NCBI GenBank assembly: GCA_900553965.1
Contig: USFX01000001.1
Location: 1 to 36,913, forward strand
DNA: 36,913 bases
Origin: an uncultured Prevotella sp.
GTDB taxonomy: Bacteria; Bacteroidota; Bacteroidia; Bacteroidales; Bacteroidaceae
Reading direction: 5' to 3'
Shown here: piece by piece, positions 1 through 7,715 of the stretch
How the letters are laid out: each line of letters opens with the position of its first letter
How positions within the stretch are numbered: the first letter of the stretch is position 1
Made by a program: the position numbers and the translations under genes
Notes under the pieces: generated by a model
What the model saw: the letters and a program-made list of their open reading frames with translations, nothing else
Databases searched by the model: none
What the model was told of the DNA's origin: nothing

Positions 1-37
1 TTGTCCGCTTAATTCTGAGTTTTTAACACTTCGAACT

Positions 38-170
38 CAACGCAAAGACGCGGAGGCGCAAAGATTTTATATTTAGATTGCGGAGACACAGAGTTTGTAT
101 TGTCCTCCGTGTCTCTGTGTCTCCGTGTTCTTTAAATATAAAATCTTTGCGCCTCCGCGTCTTTGCGTTG
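38..170. repeat. Nested perfect inverted repeat (38-bp arms)
   Basis: The arms at 38-75 and 133-170 are perfect reverse complements over 38 bases, built from the CGCAAAGACGCGGAGGCGCAAAG theme (shown here only as the general pattern of CGCAAAG blocks). A second inverted repeat is nested inside: 81-93 (CGGAGACACAGAG) pairs with 113-125. A diverged relative lies at 20055-20203. It sits just beyond the 3' end of the C11 peptidase gene and could fold into a long hairpin that ends transcription. No coding potential is credible here. The family is a dispersed intergenic repeat of unknown function. Confidence 0.85.
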
Positions 171-188
171 AAAAACGAATTGGGCGTA

Positions 189-1466
189 TTACTCGGCATT
201 TTCGCCGGCCTCTGGCGTATGGAACACCCCGACGCCGGCGGCCCAATACCATTCCATCTGTCGGATGTCCTGATTGTAGCTGAGCCCCTGAGAGTCGTAA
301 ATGTCCAGCGGGACGAACATGCTCATGCAGCCGTAGTCCTCCTCTTTCGCGTCGAAAGAGAAGTCGATGGGGTAGGCCGTCAGCCATTTTGTGCTCACGG
401 CTCGGTGTATGACGGCCCTGTCGAGTGCCGACTTCCACCGCAGATACGCCTCCTCGTGGTCGTTGCCGATGTTCCTGCGGACGATGTCGTTGATGTCGAA
501 GAGCATCTTTGTCATGCTCCGTTCCGAGTGGGTCCGGTAGTAGATGGCGCCGTCGGTGACAATCCGCTCCCGTTCCGCCATCAGTCCCATGACTTCTCTT
601 GTCGCCACGGCGAGGTTCTCCATCTCCGACGTGCGCACGACGGCCATCGGAACGCGGTCGCCAGCGTTGACCTTCATGGCGGTGTAGGTGTCGGCGACGG
701 CTTTATAGAAATCCTCGTCGCTGTTGAACAGTGTGGGAACAATCTTGTCGTATGGCGCTCCACAGGCCGGAGTTTCGGCCGGCGAGGCGATGATATAGTC
801 GGTGGCGTGACGCAGCTCAAAGGCCGTTTCGGCCGTCTGGAAGTTACAGCAGTCGGCAAAGATGAACTTCAACTTGTGCGAAAGTCCCTCCAGAACGTCG
901 GCCATGGTGGGGATGTTCATCCATTTTCCCCTTCCTGCGGTGCTGTTCGTGCCCGTGTCCCAGCCGTATGCCCGGTGAATCTTGCCCGTTGAGGCGGTGT
1001 TGGCGGCGATGGAGTCTTTCTCGATGAGCCATCCACTGGCGTGTCCCCAGATCACGAGTCCGTAGTCCTCGGCCGGATAGTGGTCCATCATCCACTGCAG
1101 CGTCTTCCTCATCCGCTCCGGGTCGGAGGCATAGAAGTCCTCTTCCGGACGGAAGCGGTCGTCCTTCGTGATTTCTCCGCCGCTGACGACGCCGACATAC
1201 GGAAGCTCCGTCTTGCTCGCCCTGTCGACGAAGACCACGAGATTTGAACCGTAGGGGATGGTCTCAGAGGCTCGTTTCATCTCTTCGAGGTCGCTTGTCG
1301 CGTTGCCCGAGAGATTGTTCTCGGCCATGATATAGACCATCACCGTGCGCGCCGGATGCTGTTCAAGGACGGGGTCAATAGTGGTGGAAACGTCTTCATC
1401 ATCGCTGCTGCAGCCCGTCAGCACCATGGTCAGGGCGGTCAGCATGACCAGTAAATGTCTCATCAT
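189..1466 (-). CDS. Clostripain-type (C11) cysteine peptidase, lipoprotein
   Basis: This is a predicted surface or periplasmic cysteine peptidase of the clostripain family (C11), which cleaves after basic residues in characterised members. The chosen start, one of two adjacent ATGs at 1466 and 1463, gives a short lipoprotein signal ending in the lipobox LTGC, with the lipidated cysteine near residue 18. A longer upstream reading would add a charged, non-signal extension and would begin upstream of the -7 box. The family His-Cys pair is visible: His in IWGHASGW (about residue 141) and Cys in FADCCNFQ (about 205-206). The early block VMVYIMAENNLSG is also typical. Length (about 425 residues) fits the Bacteroidales versions. 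The gene diverges from the lysozyme gene. Family assignment is strong; the substrate is unknown. Confidence 0.9.
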   Translation of the reverse strand: MMRHLLVMLTALTMVLTGCSSDDEDVSTTIDPVLEQHPARTVMVYIMAENNLSGNATSDLEEMKRASETIPYGSNLVVFVDRASKTELPYVGVVSGGEITKDDRFRPEEDFYASDPERMRKTLQWMMDHYPAEDYGLVIWGHASGWLIEKDSIAANTASTGKIHRAYGWDTGTNSTAGRGKWMNIPTMADVLEGLSHKLKFIFADCCNFQTAETAFELRHATDYIIASPAETPACGAPYDKIVPTLFNSDEDFYKAVADTYTAMKVNAGDRVPMAVVRTSEMENLAVATREVMGLMAERERIVTDGAIYYRTHSERSMTKMLFDINDIVRRNIGNDHEEAYLRWKSALDRAVIHRAVSTKWLTAYPIDFSFDAKEEDYGCMSMFVPLDIYDSQGLSYNQDIRQMEWYWAAGVGVFHTPEAGENAE

Positions 1467-1481
1467 ATAATTATTTTGGGG

Positions 1482-1489
1482 CAAAGTTA
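1482..1489 (-). promoter_or_regulatory. -7 box of the C11 peptidase promoter
   Basis: TAACTTTG on the minus strand matches the Bacteroidetes -7 consensus TAnnTTTG. It predicts a very short leader before the adjacent ATG codons at 1466/1463, which supports that start. No clear -33 box was found. Confidence 0.6.
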
Positions 1490-1511
1490 CACTTTTTTTA
1501 TTAATAGTTTG

Positions 1512-1519
1512 TACCTTTG
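1512..1519 (+). promoter_or_regulatory. -7 box of the lysozyme operon promoter
   Basis: TACCTTTG matches TAnnTTTG and lies 22 bases upstream of the lysozyme ATG. It is back to back with the peptidase promoter, so both genes are driven from one stretch of about 75 bases. No clear -33 box was found. Confidence 0.6.
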
Positions 1520-1541
1520 TGCCTAAATTCATTGCAGAGTA

Positions 1542-2276
1542 ATGAGAAAATTGATTCTAATTATTTCAGTCTTTTTACCGCTGTGTGCAGTGGCACAGGA
1601 CGGCTTTGAACAATGTGAGGACACTTGCACCCACGTCCATGGCATAGACCTGAGCCACTATCAGGGTGATGTCTTTTGGCAGGCCGTCGGTGAGAACGCC
1701 AAGACGGCATACGTCTATCTCAAGGCAACGGAGGGCGGTGACAGGATTGACCACCGATATGAACAGAACATAGAGATGGCGAAACACCACGGGCTGAAGG
1801 TGGGCAGCTACCATTTCTATCGCCCGAAGACCGACCAGCGGCAGCAGCTGGCCAATTTCATGGCCCAATGTCTGCCGGAGCAGCAGGACCTCCTCCCCAT
1901 GATTGACATCGAGACGGCCGGTGGCTACGGGACGGAAGAGTTCTGCGACTCGCTGTTCAAGTTCCTCCAGCTTGTGGAGGAGGCTTACGGTCAGAAGCCG
2001 CTGCTCTATACGTACACCAACTTCTATAACAAGCATCTTTGCGGAAAGCTCGGCGGATACAAGCTCATGATAGCCCAATATACCGACCGCGAGCCGGTGC
2101 TGGCCGACGAGAGTGACTTCACGATGTGGCAGTACACCTGCAAGGGACATATCGACGGCGTCGTCGGATATGTCGACAAGAGCCGCTTCATGGGACGCCA
2201 CGGACTGAGGGAGATACGCTTCCGTCACGACATCGCCACGGAAGGAAAAGAGAATGAAGAACAAACTAAAGACTAA
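1542..2276 (+). CDS. GH25 family lysozyme, secreted
   Basis: This is a predicted N-acetylmuramidase that hydrolyses the beta-1,4 bond between MurNAc and GlcNAc in peptidoglycan. Residues 1-19 form a signal peptide ending ...CAVAQ. The GH25 core follows: HGIDLSHYQGDV, with the conserved Asp at residue 36; YLKATEG near 59-65; GSYHFYRP near 88-95; and MIDIE, with Asp122 and the catalytic Glu124. YTYTNFY and MWQYT are further family blocks. At 244 residues it is a single-domain enzyme with no added cell-wall-binding repeats. The zinc-ribbon gene follows after 15 bases, so the two are probably co-transcribed. Whether it remodels the host's own wall or attacks others cannot be decided from sequence. 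Confidence 0.92.
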   Translation: MRKLILIISVFLPLCAVAQDGFEQCEDTCTHVHGIDLSHYQGDVFWQAVGENAKTAYVYLKATEGGDRIDHRYEQNIEMAKHHGLKVGSYHFYRPKTDQRQQLANFMAQCLPEQQDLLPMIDIETAGGYGTEEFCDSLFKFLQLVEEAYGQKPLLYTYTNFYNKHLCGKLGGYKLMIAQYTDREPVLADESDFTMWQYTCKGHIDGVVGYVDKSRFMGRHGLREIRFRHDIATEGKENEEQTKD

Positions 2277-2291
2277 AAGATATATAGTGAT

Positions 2292-3419
2292 ATGGCAATA
2301 ATCAAGTGTCCGGAGTGCGGCCATCAGGTCAGCGATCAGGCAAAGACATGTCCCAGTTGCGGGATTGAGATTGCGGGTAAGGTCATGAGATGCCCGGAGT
2401 GTGGAGACATTGTGTTCAACGACAGCGATGAGTGTCCCAACTGCCACCATCCGTTGACGGTCGTCGACGTGCGGCCCCAGCCGGTGACATCGCAGCCGGA
2501 GGTGACGGCAGAACAGGAGACGGCCCAGGCGAAGGGCGGAATGAAGAAGCCCTACGTCGTTCTGATCGTGGCGTTTGTCATCGCTTTGCTCGCCGTGTTT
2601 GTCAGCCTCTATTTCTACAAGACGACGCAGGACAAGAACGAACTCGACGCCTACGAGAACGCCATGGCCAGCGGTGAGCCGGCCGTGCTCCAGAATTTCC
2701 TCGATGTCTACGCTGGTGCCCCGCAGGAACACCGTGACTCCATCATGGCCCATCTCGAGCTGCTCCGTCAGGTCGACACCGAATGGGACAACGCCGTGCG
2801 CAGTGGCTCAAAGACTGCGCTGGAACGCTACATCCAGCTCCATCCCGGAAGCATCCGCGTCACCGAGGCGCGCCTGAAGATTGATTCACTCGACTGGCTC
2901 GCTGCCAAGACAGCCGACACGCCCGAGGCTTATCAGGCCTACATCGACAGCCATCTCGACAATGGTCTCCATCTCGACGAGGCTCGCATCATGTTTGACA
3001 AGTCGGATGCGCGCCGCGTTACGGACGATGACCGTCAGATGATAAGCAGCCTTTTCGGCAACTATTTCACGGCTCTTGCCAACAACGAGGAGGCTTCTCT
3101 CACCGAGACGCTCAGTGGTGTGCTCGGCAGTTTCCTCCATAAGGAGAACGCCACGAAGACCGACGTCATGACATACATGAGGAAGCTCCATGCTCCGGAC
3201 GACATCACCGGCATGACCTTCTCCCTGAACAACGACTGGAAAATAGAGAAAACCGACGCCGGCGACGGTCGTTACGGCTACACCGTGGCCTTCTCCGTCG
3301 ACCACCGCATCAGCCGCGAGGACAAGACGAAGGAGACGTTCTGCACCTACAACGTTGAGGCGAAAGTCTCGCCGGACCACAAGATCAGTGATCTGAACAT
3401 GAAGAAAATCGTGCCTTAG
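2292..3419 (+). CDS. Double zinc-ribbon membrane-anchored protein
   Basis: The N-terminus has two zinc ribbons with four cysteines each: Cys6/9/20/23 (CPECG...CPSCG) and Cys34/37/48/51 (CPECG...CPNCH). A proline-rich linker follows, then one transmembrane helix at about residues 87-109, and then about 265 residues predicted to lie on the far side of the membrane. That part looks helical up to about residue 230, rich in Asp and Ala, and ends in a nuclear-transport-factor-2-like or cystatin-like segment with alternating strands (about 250-375). The topology suggests cytoplasmic zinc ribbons and a periplasmic sensor or binding domain. It follows the lysozyme in the same probable operon, which hints at an envelope role. 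No specific function is recognised. Confidence 0.85.
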   Translation: MAIIKCPECGHQVSDQAKTCPSCGIEIAGKVMRCPECGDIVFNDSDECPNCHHPLTVVDVRPQPVTSQPEVTAEQETAQAKGGMKKPYVVLIVAFVIALLAVFVSLYFYKTTQDKNELDAYENAMASGEPAVLQNFLDVYAGAPQEHRDSIMAHLELLRQVDTEWDNAVRSGSKTALERYIQLHPGSIRVTEARLKIDSLDWLAAKTADTPEAYQAYIDSHLDNGLHLDEARIMFDKSDARRVTDDDRQMISSLFGNYFTALANNEEASLTETLSGVLGSFLHKENATKTDVMTYMRKLHAPDDITGMTFSLNNDWKIEKTDAGDGRYGYTVAFSVDHRISREDKTKETFCTYNVEAKVSPDHKISDLNMKKIVP

Positions 3420-3427
3420 GCATGGAT

Positions 3428-3450
3428 GAGACCGTTCTTGGAATGGTGTC
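3428..3450 (+). terminator. Probable hairpin after the zinc-ribbon gene
   Basis: GAGACCGTTC and GAATGGTGTC form a 10-bp stem with one mismatch and one G-U pair around a 3-base loop, eight bases after the stop codon, followed by an AT-rich stretch. Confidence 0.45.
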
Positions 3451-3473
3451 TTATATTATATAAAGGTAGCAAA

Positions 3474-3526
3474 CAGCGCAGATAATCACATTCAATGCCA
3501 AAGTCATGATGTGTTTATCTGCGCTG
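3474..3526. terminator. Bidirectional terminator hairpin between convergent genes
   Basis: The arms 3474-3491 and 3509-3526 pair over 18 bases with one mismatch (core CAGCGCAGATAA / TTATCTGCGCTG), flanked by AT- and T-rich sequence. It lies between the plus-strand zinc-ribbon gene and the minus-strand nucleotidyltransferase-like gene and can serve both. Confidence 0.75.
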
Positions 3527-3593
3527 ATTCTATATGTTCTTTTATACTCGGTTATCCCCTTTTGCTTCTTCTTTGCTTTCCTACTTACTTCCT

Positions 3594-4703
3594 TTATTCC
3601 TCAATCCTCGACAGCGAGTTGGCGAAAGTGGCAAAGAAGTTGGTCACGGTCTCGGTCGGATAGTATTTCATGTATTTTGCGCTATGGCGGATTTGCCATA
3701 TCATGGCGTTCGAGTCGCTCGTGCGGACGAATATGTTCTTGCCTTGAGTGAAGTACCAGTTGTCGTTGTGCATGGACGAAAGGCGCAGGACATCGGTGAT
3801 GACGTTGTCGACGCTGGAGTCGGAATGGCCGTTCATGAACGGTATCTCGTCTTCCGTAAAGCCGAAAAGGCGCACCAGCAGACTGCCCGTCAGGCGCGCC
3901 ATCCACTGCATCCGCAGACGGTCGAGCCATGACTGTAGCTTGACGAAATCGACTTTGTCGCCGTTCTTGCGGAGGAACATGCCGAGGTCGATGACCTGTT
4001 TGAGGCTTATTCCCTCGTTGAGGATGTAGCGGACGATGCGTATGATGATGTAGAGGAGGTTCAGTGTCGGCGGCAGAACCTCAACTTTTGTGCCGCCGAT
4101 GGTCACGTATGATGAGTCGCAGCAGTTTATCTCGCTGCTGATTATGTCCTGCAGACGACGGTTGAGACGCGGGTTGGTGAGCCGTTGCATGCGGTGGTGG
4201 TGTTCAATTCTGACTCCGTTCCAAAGATATCTCATCGTCGTCCGCTCCTCAGACGGCTGTTCAGTGCCGTTGCTTCGGGCCCATGCGTCGGCCTTGCTGC
4301 CTTGGGTGGGGTAGGGGAAGAAGATGTCCATGTCGCCTCCCGTGCGGTGGAGAGGATTGTCGTATAGTTGTGCCAGCCCCTGACCTTTGAGCAGTATGGG
4401 GCGCAGCTGCTCCTTGTTCATCATTCCGAAAAGCCCGGCCAGGCAAGCGTCGATGTTCCGGTTTGCCGCCTCCGTCTCTTCCGTGATTTTCCTCCATGTC
4501 TCTTCCTGCTCACCGGACAGCTGCAGGAAGAAATCGCCACGGTGGCGTTCGATGCCGTCGGCCGTCAGAGCGGCCACGCCGTGCATGAGCGCCGTCTGAT
4601 AGAGGCGGTCCCACTTGTATGCCGACATCGGCTCTACCTTTTCATGACCGCCGAATGTTCCGCTGCGCAGAAGGCGGAAGAAGTTGCGTTGTACTATGTC
4701 CAT
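3594..4703 (-). CDS. Nucleotidyltransferase-family protein (NTP_transf_5-like)
   Basis: The 369-residue product carries the signature of the Pfam nucleotidyltransferase-5 group: ILLKGQGLAQLY at residues 103-114 and GDMDIFFP at 123-130, where the two Asp residues are the expected metal ligands of the polymerase-beta-type fold. An N-terminal helical part and a C-terminal helical half (about 190-369) complete the usual length. Family members often sit in polysaccharide or surface-modification loci, but no such genes are nearby. It lies 28 bases downstream of the NhaC gene on the same strand and ends at a strong hairpin, so it is probably the second gene of that operon. The substrate is unknown. 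Confidence 0.8.
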   Translation of the reverse strand: MDIVQRNFFRLLRSGTFGGHEKVEPMSAYKWDRLYQTALMHGVAALTADGIERHRGDFFLQLSGEQEETWRKITEETEAANRNIDACLAGLFGMMNKEQLRPILLKGQGLAQLYDNPLHRTGGDMDIFFPYPTQGSKADAWARSNGTEQPSEERTTMRYLWNGVRIEHHHRMQRLTNPRLNRRLQDIISSEINCCDSSYVTIGGTKVEVLPPTLNLLYIIIRIVRYILNEGISLKQVIDLGMFLRKNGDKVDFVKLQSWLDRLRMQWMARLTGSLLVRLFGFTEDEIPFMNGHSDSSVDNVITDVLRLSSMHNDNWYFTQGKNIFVRTSDSNAMIWQIRHSAKYMKYYPTETVTNFFATFANSLSRIEE

Positions 4704-4731
4704 CGGAAATACGGTTTTGTTCAGTTGCTGT

Positions 4732-6006
4732 CTAAGAATATCTCTTCGGGTATCGGAACATGATTGCCAGGATGGCTATTACGCCGATGCAGAACGGATA
4801 GTATAGATGCGGGATTATGCTCACGGGGTTTATCGAGGCAAGTCCGGCGGCCATCAGTATCTGTGCTCCGTAGGGAATGATGCCTTGCATACAGCACGAC
4901 ATGGTGTCCAGTATGCTTGCGCTCTTGCGGTTGTCCACGCCGAACCGGTCGGCGATCTGCTTGGCTATGCCGCCCACGGTGATGATGGCGACGGTGTTGT
5001 TTGCCGTGCAGATGTCCACGAGAGCCACCAAAGCGGCGATGGCCAGCTCGGCTCCGCGCTTGCCTTTGACGTGGCGTGTCATGGTGGTTATGATATAGTC
5101 GATGCCTCCGTTGGCCTTTATCAGTTCGAGCATGCCGCCCGCCATCATCGTTATTATTATCAGTTCGCCCATGCCGAGGATGCCGTCGCCCATGGCTCCG
5201 AACCATCCGTAGACGTCAAAAGCGCCGCCTGGGATGCCGATTATTCCAGTCAGGGCAATGCCGATGGTGAGCACCGCCATGACGTTCATGCCCATAACGG
5301 CTACGATGAGCACCACTATGTATGGCATTACCTTTATATATTCAACCTCCGGGAGGTTCTGCGGAGAGCTCATGCCGTGGCCCATGGCGATGTAGAGGAG
5401 CAGAATCATGACTGCGGCGGGCATGGCGAGATATGAATTGACGCGGAACTTGTCGCTCAGCTTGCATCCCTGTGTGGACGTCGAGACAATCGTCGTGTCG
5501 GAGATGAACGACAGATTGTCTCCGAAGAACGAGCCTCCCACCACCACGGCCGTCATCATCGGCACGCTCGTTCCGGTCGAATGGGCGATGCCGGCGGCAA
5601 TCGGTGTCAGCGCCACGATTGTCCCGACGCTCGTTCCGACGGCCAATGATATGAAGCAGGCGGCCAGAAAGAGTCCGGCCAGAAGCATGTTGCCGGGCAG
5701 CAGGGTCAGGGCGAGGTTGACGGTGGCGTCGATGCAGCCCATTACCTTTGCGCTGTTGGCGAAGGCGCCGGCAAGCACAAATATCCATAGCATCAGCATC
5801 ATGTTCTCTGTTCCGGCTCCGCGGTTGAATATGTCGATGCGCCGGCGCAAGGGTATTCCCCCGCTGATGATGACAGCATAGACCGACGAAATCATGAACG
5901 CCACGGTTATGGGGACTTTGTAGAAGTCGCCTGCGATAATCGAGGTGACGAGATACAGTCCGATGAACACCAGCAGCGGGCTGAGAGCGATGAGGCCTTT
6001 GGACAT
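4732..6006 (-). CDS. nhaC: NhaC-family Na+/H+ antiporter-like transporter
   Basis: A 424-residue polytopic inner-membrane protein with about 10-12 hydrophobic helices. The segments LAVGTSVGTIVALTPIAAGIA and VVVGGSFFGDNLSFISDTTIVSTSTQGCK (named by their ends only: VVVGGSFFGDN and ISDTTIVSTSTQG) are the hallmark of the NhaC/ion-transporter superfamily, with the buried Asp and Ser/Thr residues of the transport core. Members exchange Na+ for H+, or Na+/malate for lactate/H+; the exact substrate is not predictable here. The C-terminal half repeats the pattern (ICTANNTVAIITVGGIAK). It is followed 28 bases later by the nucleotidyltransferase-like gene. An inverted repeat fills its upstream region, where I found no clear promoter box. 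Confidence 0.88.
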   Translation of the reverse strand: MSKGLIALSPLLVFIGLYLVTSIIAGDFYKVPITVAFMISSVYAVIISGGIPLRRRIDIFNRGAGTENMMLMLWIFVLAGAFANSAKVMGCIDATVNLALTLLPGNMLLAGLFLAACFISLAVGTSVGTIVALTPIAAGIAHSTGTSVPMMTAVVVGGSFFGDNLSFISDTTIVSTSTQGCKLSDKFRVNSYLAMPAAVMILLLYIAMGHGMSSPQNLPEVEYIKVMPYIVVLIVAVMGMNVMAVLTIGIALTGIIGIPGGAFDVYGWFGAMGDGILGMGELIIITMMAGGMLELIKANGGIDYIITTMTRHVKGKRGAELAIAALVALVDICTANNTVAIITVGGIAKQIADRFGVDNRKSASILDTMSCCMQGIIPYGAQILMAAGLASINPVSIIPHLYYPFCIGVIAILAIMFRYPKRYS

Positions 6007-6015
6007 TTTGTACCT

Positions 6016-6164
6016 GTAACTTTTAACTTTAAACTTGTAACCTTATGAATACCGCTGTGACCTGGACTTTAAACGTTAAACTTGTAACCTTATGTGCGCA
6101 CGCCGCGCCCTTGTCCGTGGCAGCGCGCAAATCATAAAGTTACAAGTTTAAAGTTAAAAGTTAC
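6016..6164. repeat. Inverted repeat with an extra half copy
   Basis: The arm at about 6016-6046 (GTAACTTTTAACTTTAAAC...) is the near-perfect reverse complement of about 6133-6164. A third, partial copy in the first orientation lies at about 6067-6094 (TTAAACTTGTAACCTTATG). The element fills the gap between the uxaA stop and the nhaC start. It resembles the AACTTTNAAC-rich intergenic repeats seen elsewhere in this window near 21200-21240. Confidence 0.8.
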
Positions 6165-6172
6165 AAGTCGTC

Positions 6173-7666
6173 TTACAGCGTCACTCCATTCTTGAAGATG
6201 GCTATTTCGCGGTAGCCGTTGGCCTCGTTGCGGGCCTGTTCGCCGCTTGCCACGGCCAGAATCTTGTCGATGAATTCCGGCACGAGCTCCTTCATCGTGC
6301 GGCCCTCGATGAGCTGTCCGGCGCTGAAGTCAATCCAGTTGGGCTTACGGGCGGCCAACGTGGGGTTGGTCGCAATCTTCATCGTGGGGACGAACGTGCC
6401 GAACGGCGTTCCGCGTCCTGTCGTGAAGAGGACAATCTGGCATCCGGCCGAGGCCAAGGCTGTAGCGGCTACGAGGTCGTTGCCCGGAGCGGAGAGCAGG
6501 TTCAGGCCTGTCGTTTCCAGACGGTCACCATATTCCAGCACGCCGCTGACCGGAGCACGTCCGCACTTCTGTGTGCATCCCAGCGCCTTGTCCTCCAGCG
6601 TTGAGATACCGCCGGCCTTGTTGCCCGGTGACGGGTTCTCGCCGACAGGCTCGCCGTGGCTGAGGAAATATTCCTTGAAGTTGTTGATCATGCTGACCGT
6701 CTTTCCGAAGAGCTCGTCTGTCTTGCAGCGGTTCATCAGTATCGTCTCGGCACCGAACATCTCCGGCACCTCCGTCAGTATCGACGTTCCGCCTTGAGCA
6801 ACGAGCCAGTCGGAGAATTCGCCGACGAGCGGGTTGGCCGTGATGCCGCTGAAGCCGTCGCTGCCGCCGCACTTCAGACCCACGCGCAGCTTGCTGACGG
6901 GAACATCCTCGCGCTTGTCCTCACGTGCCTTGGCGTAGAGTTCGCGGAGTATCTCCATTCCGGCTTCCACCTCGTCGCCGTCAACTTTCTGAGTGACGAG
7001 GAATTTGATGCGCTCCTTGTCATAGTCGCCGAGCATCTGCTCGAAGAGTTCCGGCTGATTGTTCTCGCATCCCAGACCCAGCACGAGCACGGCGCCGGCA
7101 TTGGGATGGAGCACGATGTCGCGCAGAACCTTGCGTGTGTTCTCGTGGTCGCCGCTCAGCTGGGAGCATCCGTAGTTGTGATGCCATGCGTAGATGGCGT
7201 CGACGCCCTCACTTCCGGTCTCTTTCTGCAGTTCGTCTGCAAGCCTTTCGGCGATGCCGTTGACGCATCCTACCGTGGGAACAATCCACACTTCGTTGCG
7301 TATTCCCACTTCGCCGTTGGCGCGTACATATCCGCGGAAAGTCCGTTTCTCGTCCTTAATGTCCAGCGCCTCGCTGACGGGATTGTACGTATATTCCAGC
7401 GTTCCGGCCAGATTGGTCTTCAGGTTGTTCTCGTTGACCCAGTCGCCGGCCTTGAGGTCCTGGCGTGCGTGGCCGATGGGATAGCCGTATTTTATGATGT
7501 CGCGGCCCTCTTCCGTATCGGTGATAAGGATTTTGTGGCCGGCGGGAGTGTCCTGATTGATTGTGATAGTCTTGCCGTCCACTTCGATTGTCTCGCCCTT
7601 GCCTTTCGGCTGGAGGCAGACGACGACGGTGTCGGCCGGATTAATTTTAATGAAAGTCTGTTCCAT
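6173..7666 (-). CDS. uxaA: Altronate dehydratase, UxaA family
   Basis: This enzyme dehydrates D-altronate to 2-keto-3-deoxy-D-gluconate, the last step before KdgK in the galacturonate branch of hexuronate catabolism; it is cytoplasmic. The 497-residue product has an N-terminal SAF domain (about 1-95, starting FIKINPADTVVVCL) and the UxaA core: FRGYVRANGEVGIRNEVWIVPTVGC (block about 109-133), HHNYGCSQLSGD, LGLGCENNQPE, GLKCGGSDGFSGITANP and RAPVSGVLEYGD. Cys and His residues in these blocks are the expected metal ligands. It follows lacI by 49 bases, so the two probably form an operon. A related galactarate dehydratase activity cannot be excluded, but length and context favour altronate. Confidence 0.92.
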   Translation of the reverse strand: MEQTFIKINPADTVVVCLQPKGKGETIEVDGKTITINQDTPAGHKILITDTEEGRDIIKYGYPIGHARQDLKAGDWVNENNLKTNLAGTLEYTYNPVSEALDIKDEKRTFRGYVRANGEVGIRNEVWIVPTVGCVNGIAERLADELQKETGSEGVDAIYAWHHNYGCSQLSGDHENTRKVLRDIVLHPNAGAVLVLGLGCENNQPELFEQMLGDYDKERIKFLVTQKVDGDEVEAGMEILRELYAKAREDKREDVPVSKLRVGLKCGGSDGFSGITANPLVGEFSDWLVAQGGTSILTEVPEMFGAETILMNRCKTDELFGKTVSMINNFKEYFLSHGEPVGENPSPGNKAGGISTLEDKALGCTQKCGRAPVSGVLEYGDRLETTGLNLLSAPGNDLVAATALASAGCQIVLFTTGRGTPFGTFVPTMKIATNPTLAARKPNWIDFSAGQLIEGRTMKELVPEFIDKILAVASGEQARNEANGYREIAIFKNGVTL

Positions 7667-7715
7667 AATTAGTAGCTATTTTGTTTTTATTTGAATGTTC
7701 CTTTGCTTCTGCTTT

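Noticed and set aside
78..992. Long plus-strand open frame opposite the C11 peptidase gene
   Set aside because: It is antisense to a clearly recognised enzyme; its translation has no family blocks and it runs out of the inverted repeat. High GC makes such shadow frames common here (others: 1575-2753 minus, 6656-7672 plus, 11620-12807 minus, 15103-16179 minus).
3506..3932. Small plus-strand frames after the terminator hairpin
   Set aside because: They begin within the hairpin region and then run antisense to the nucleotidyltransferase-like gene; no recognisable domain.
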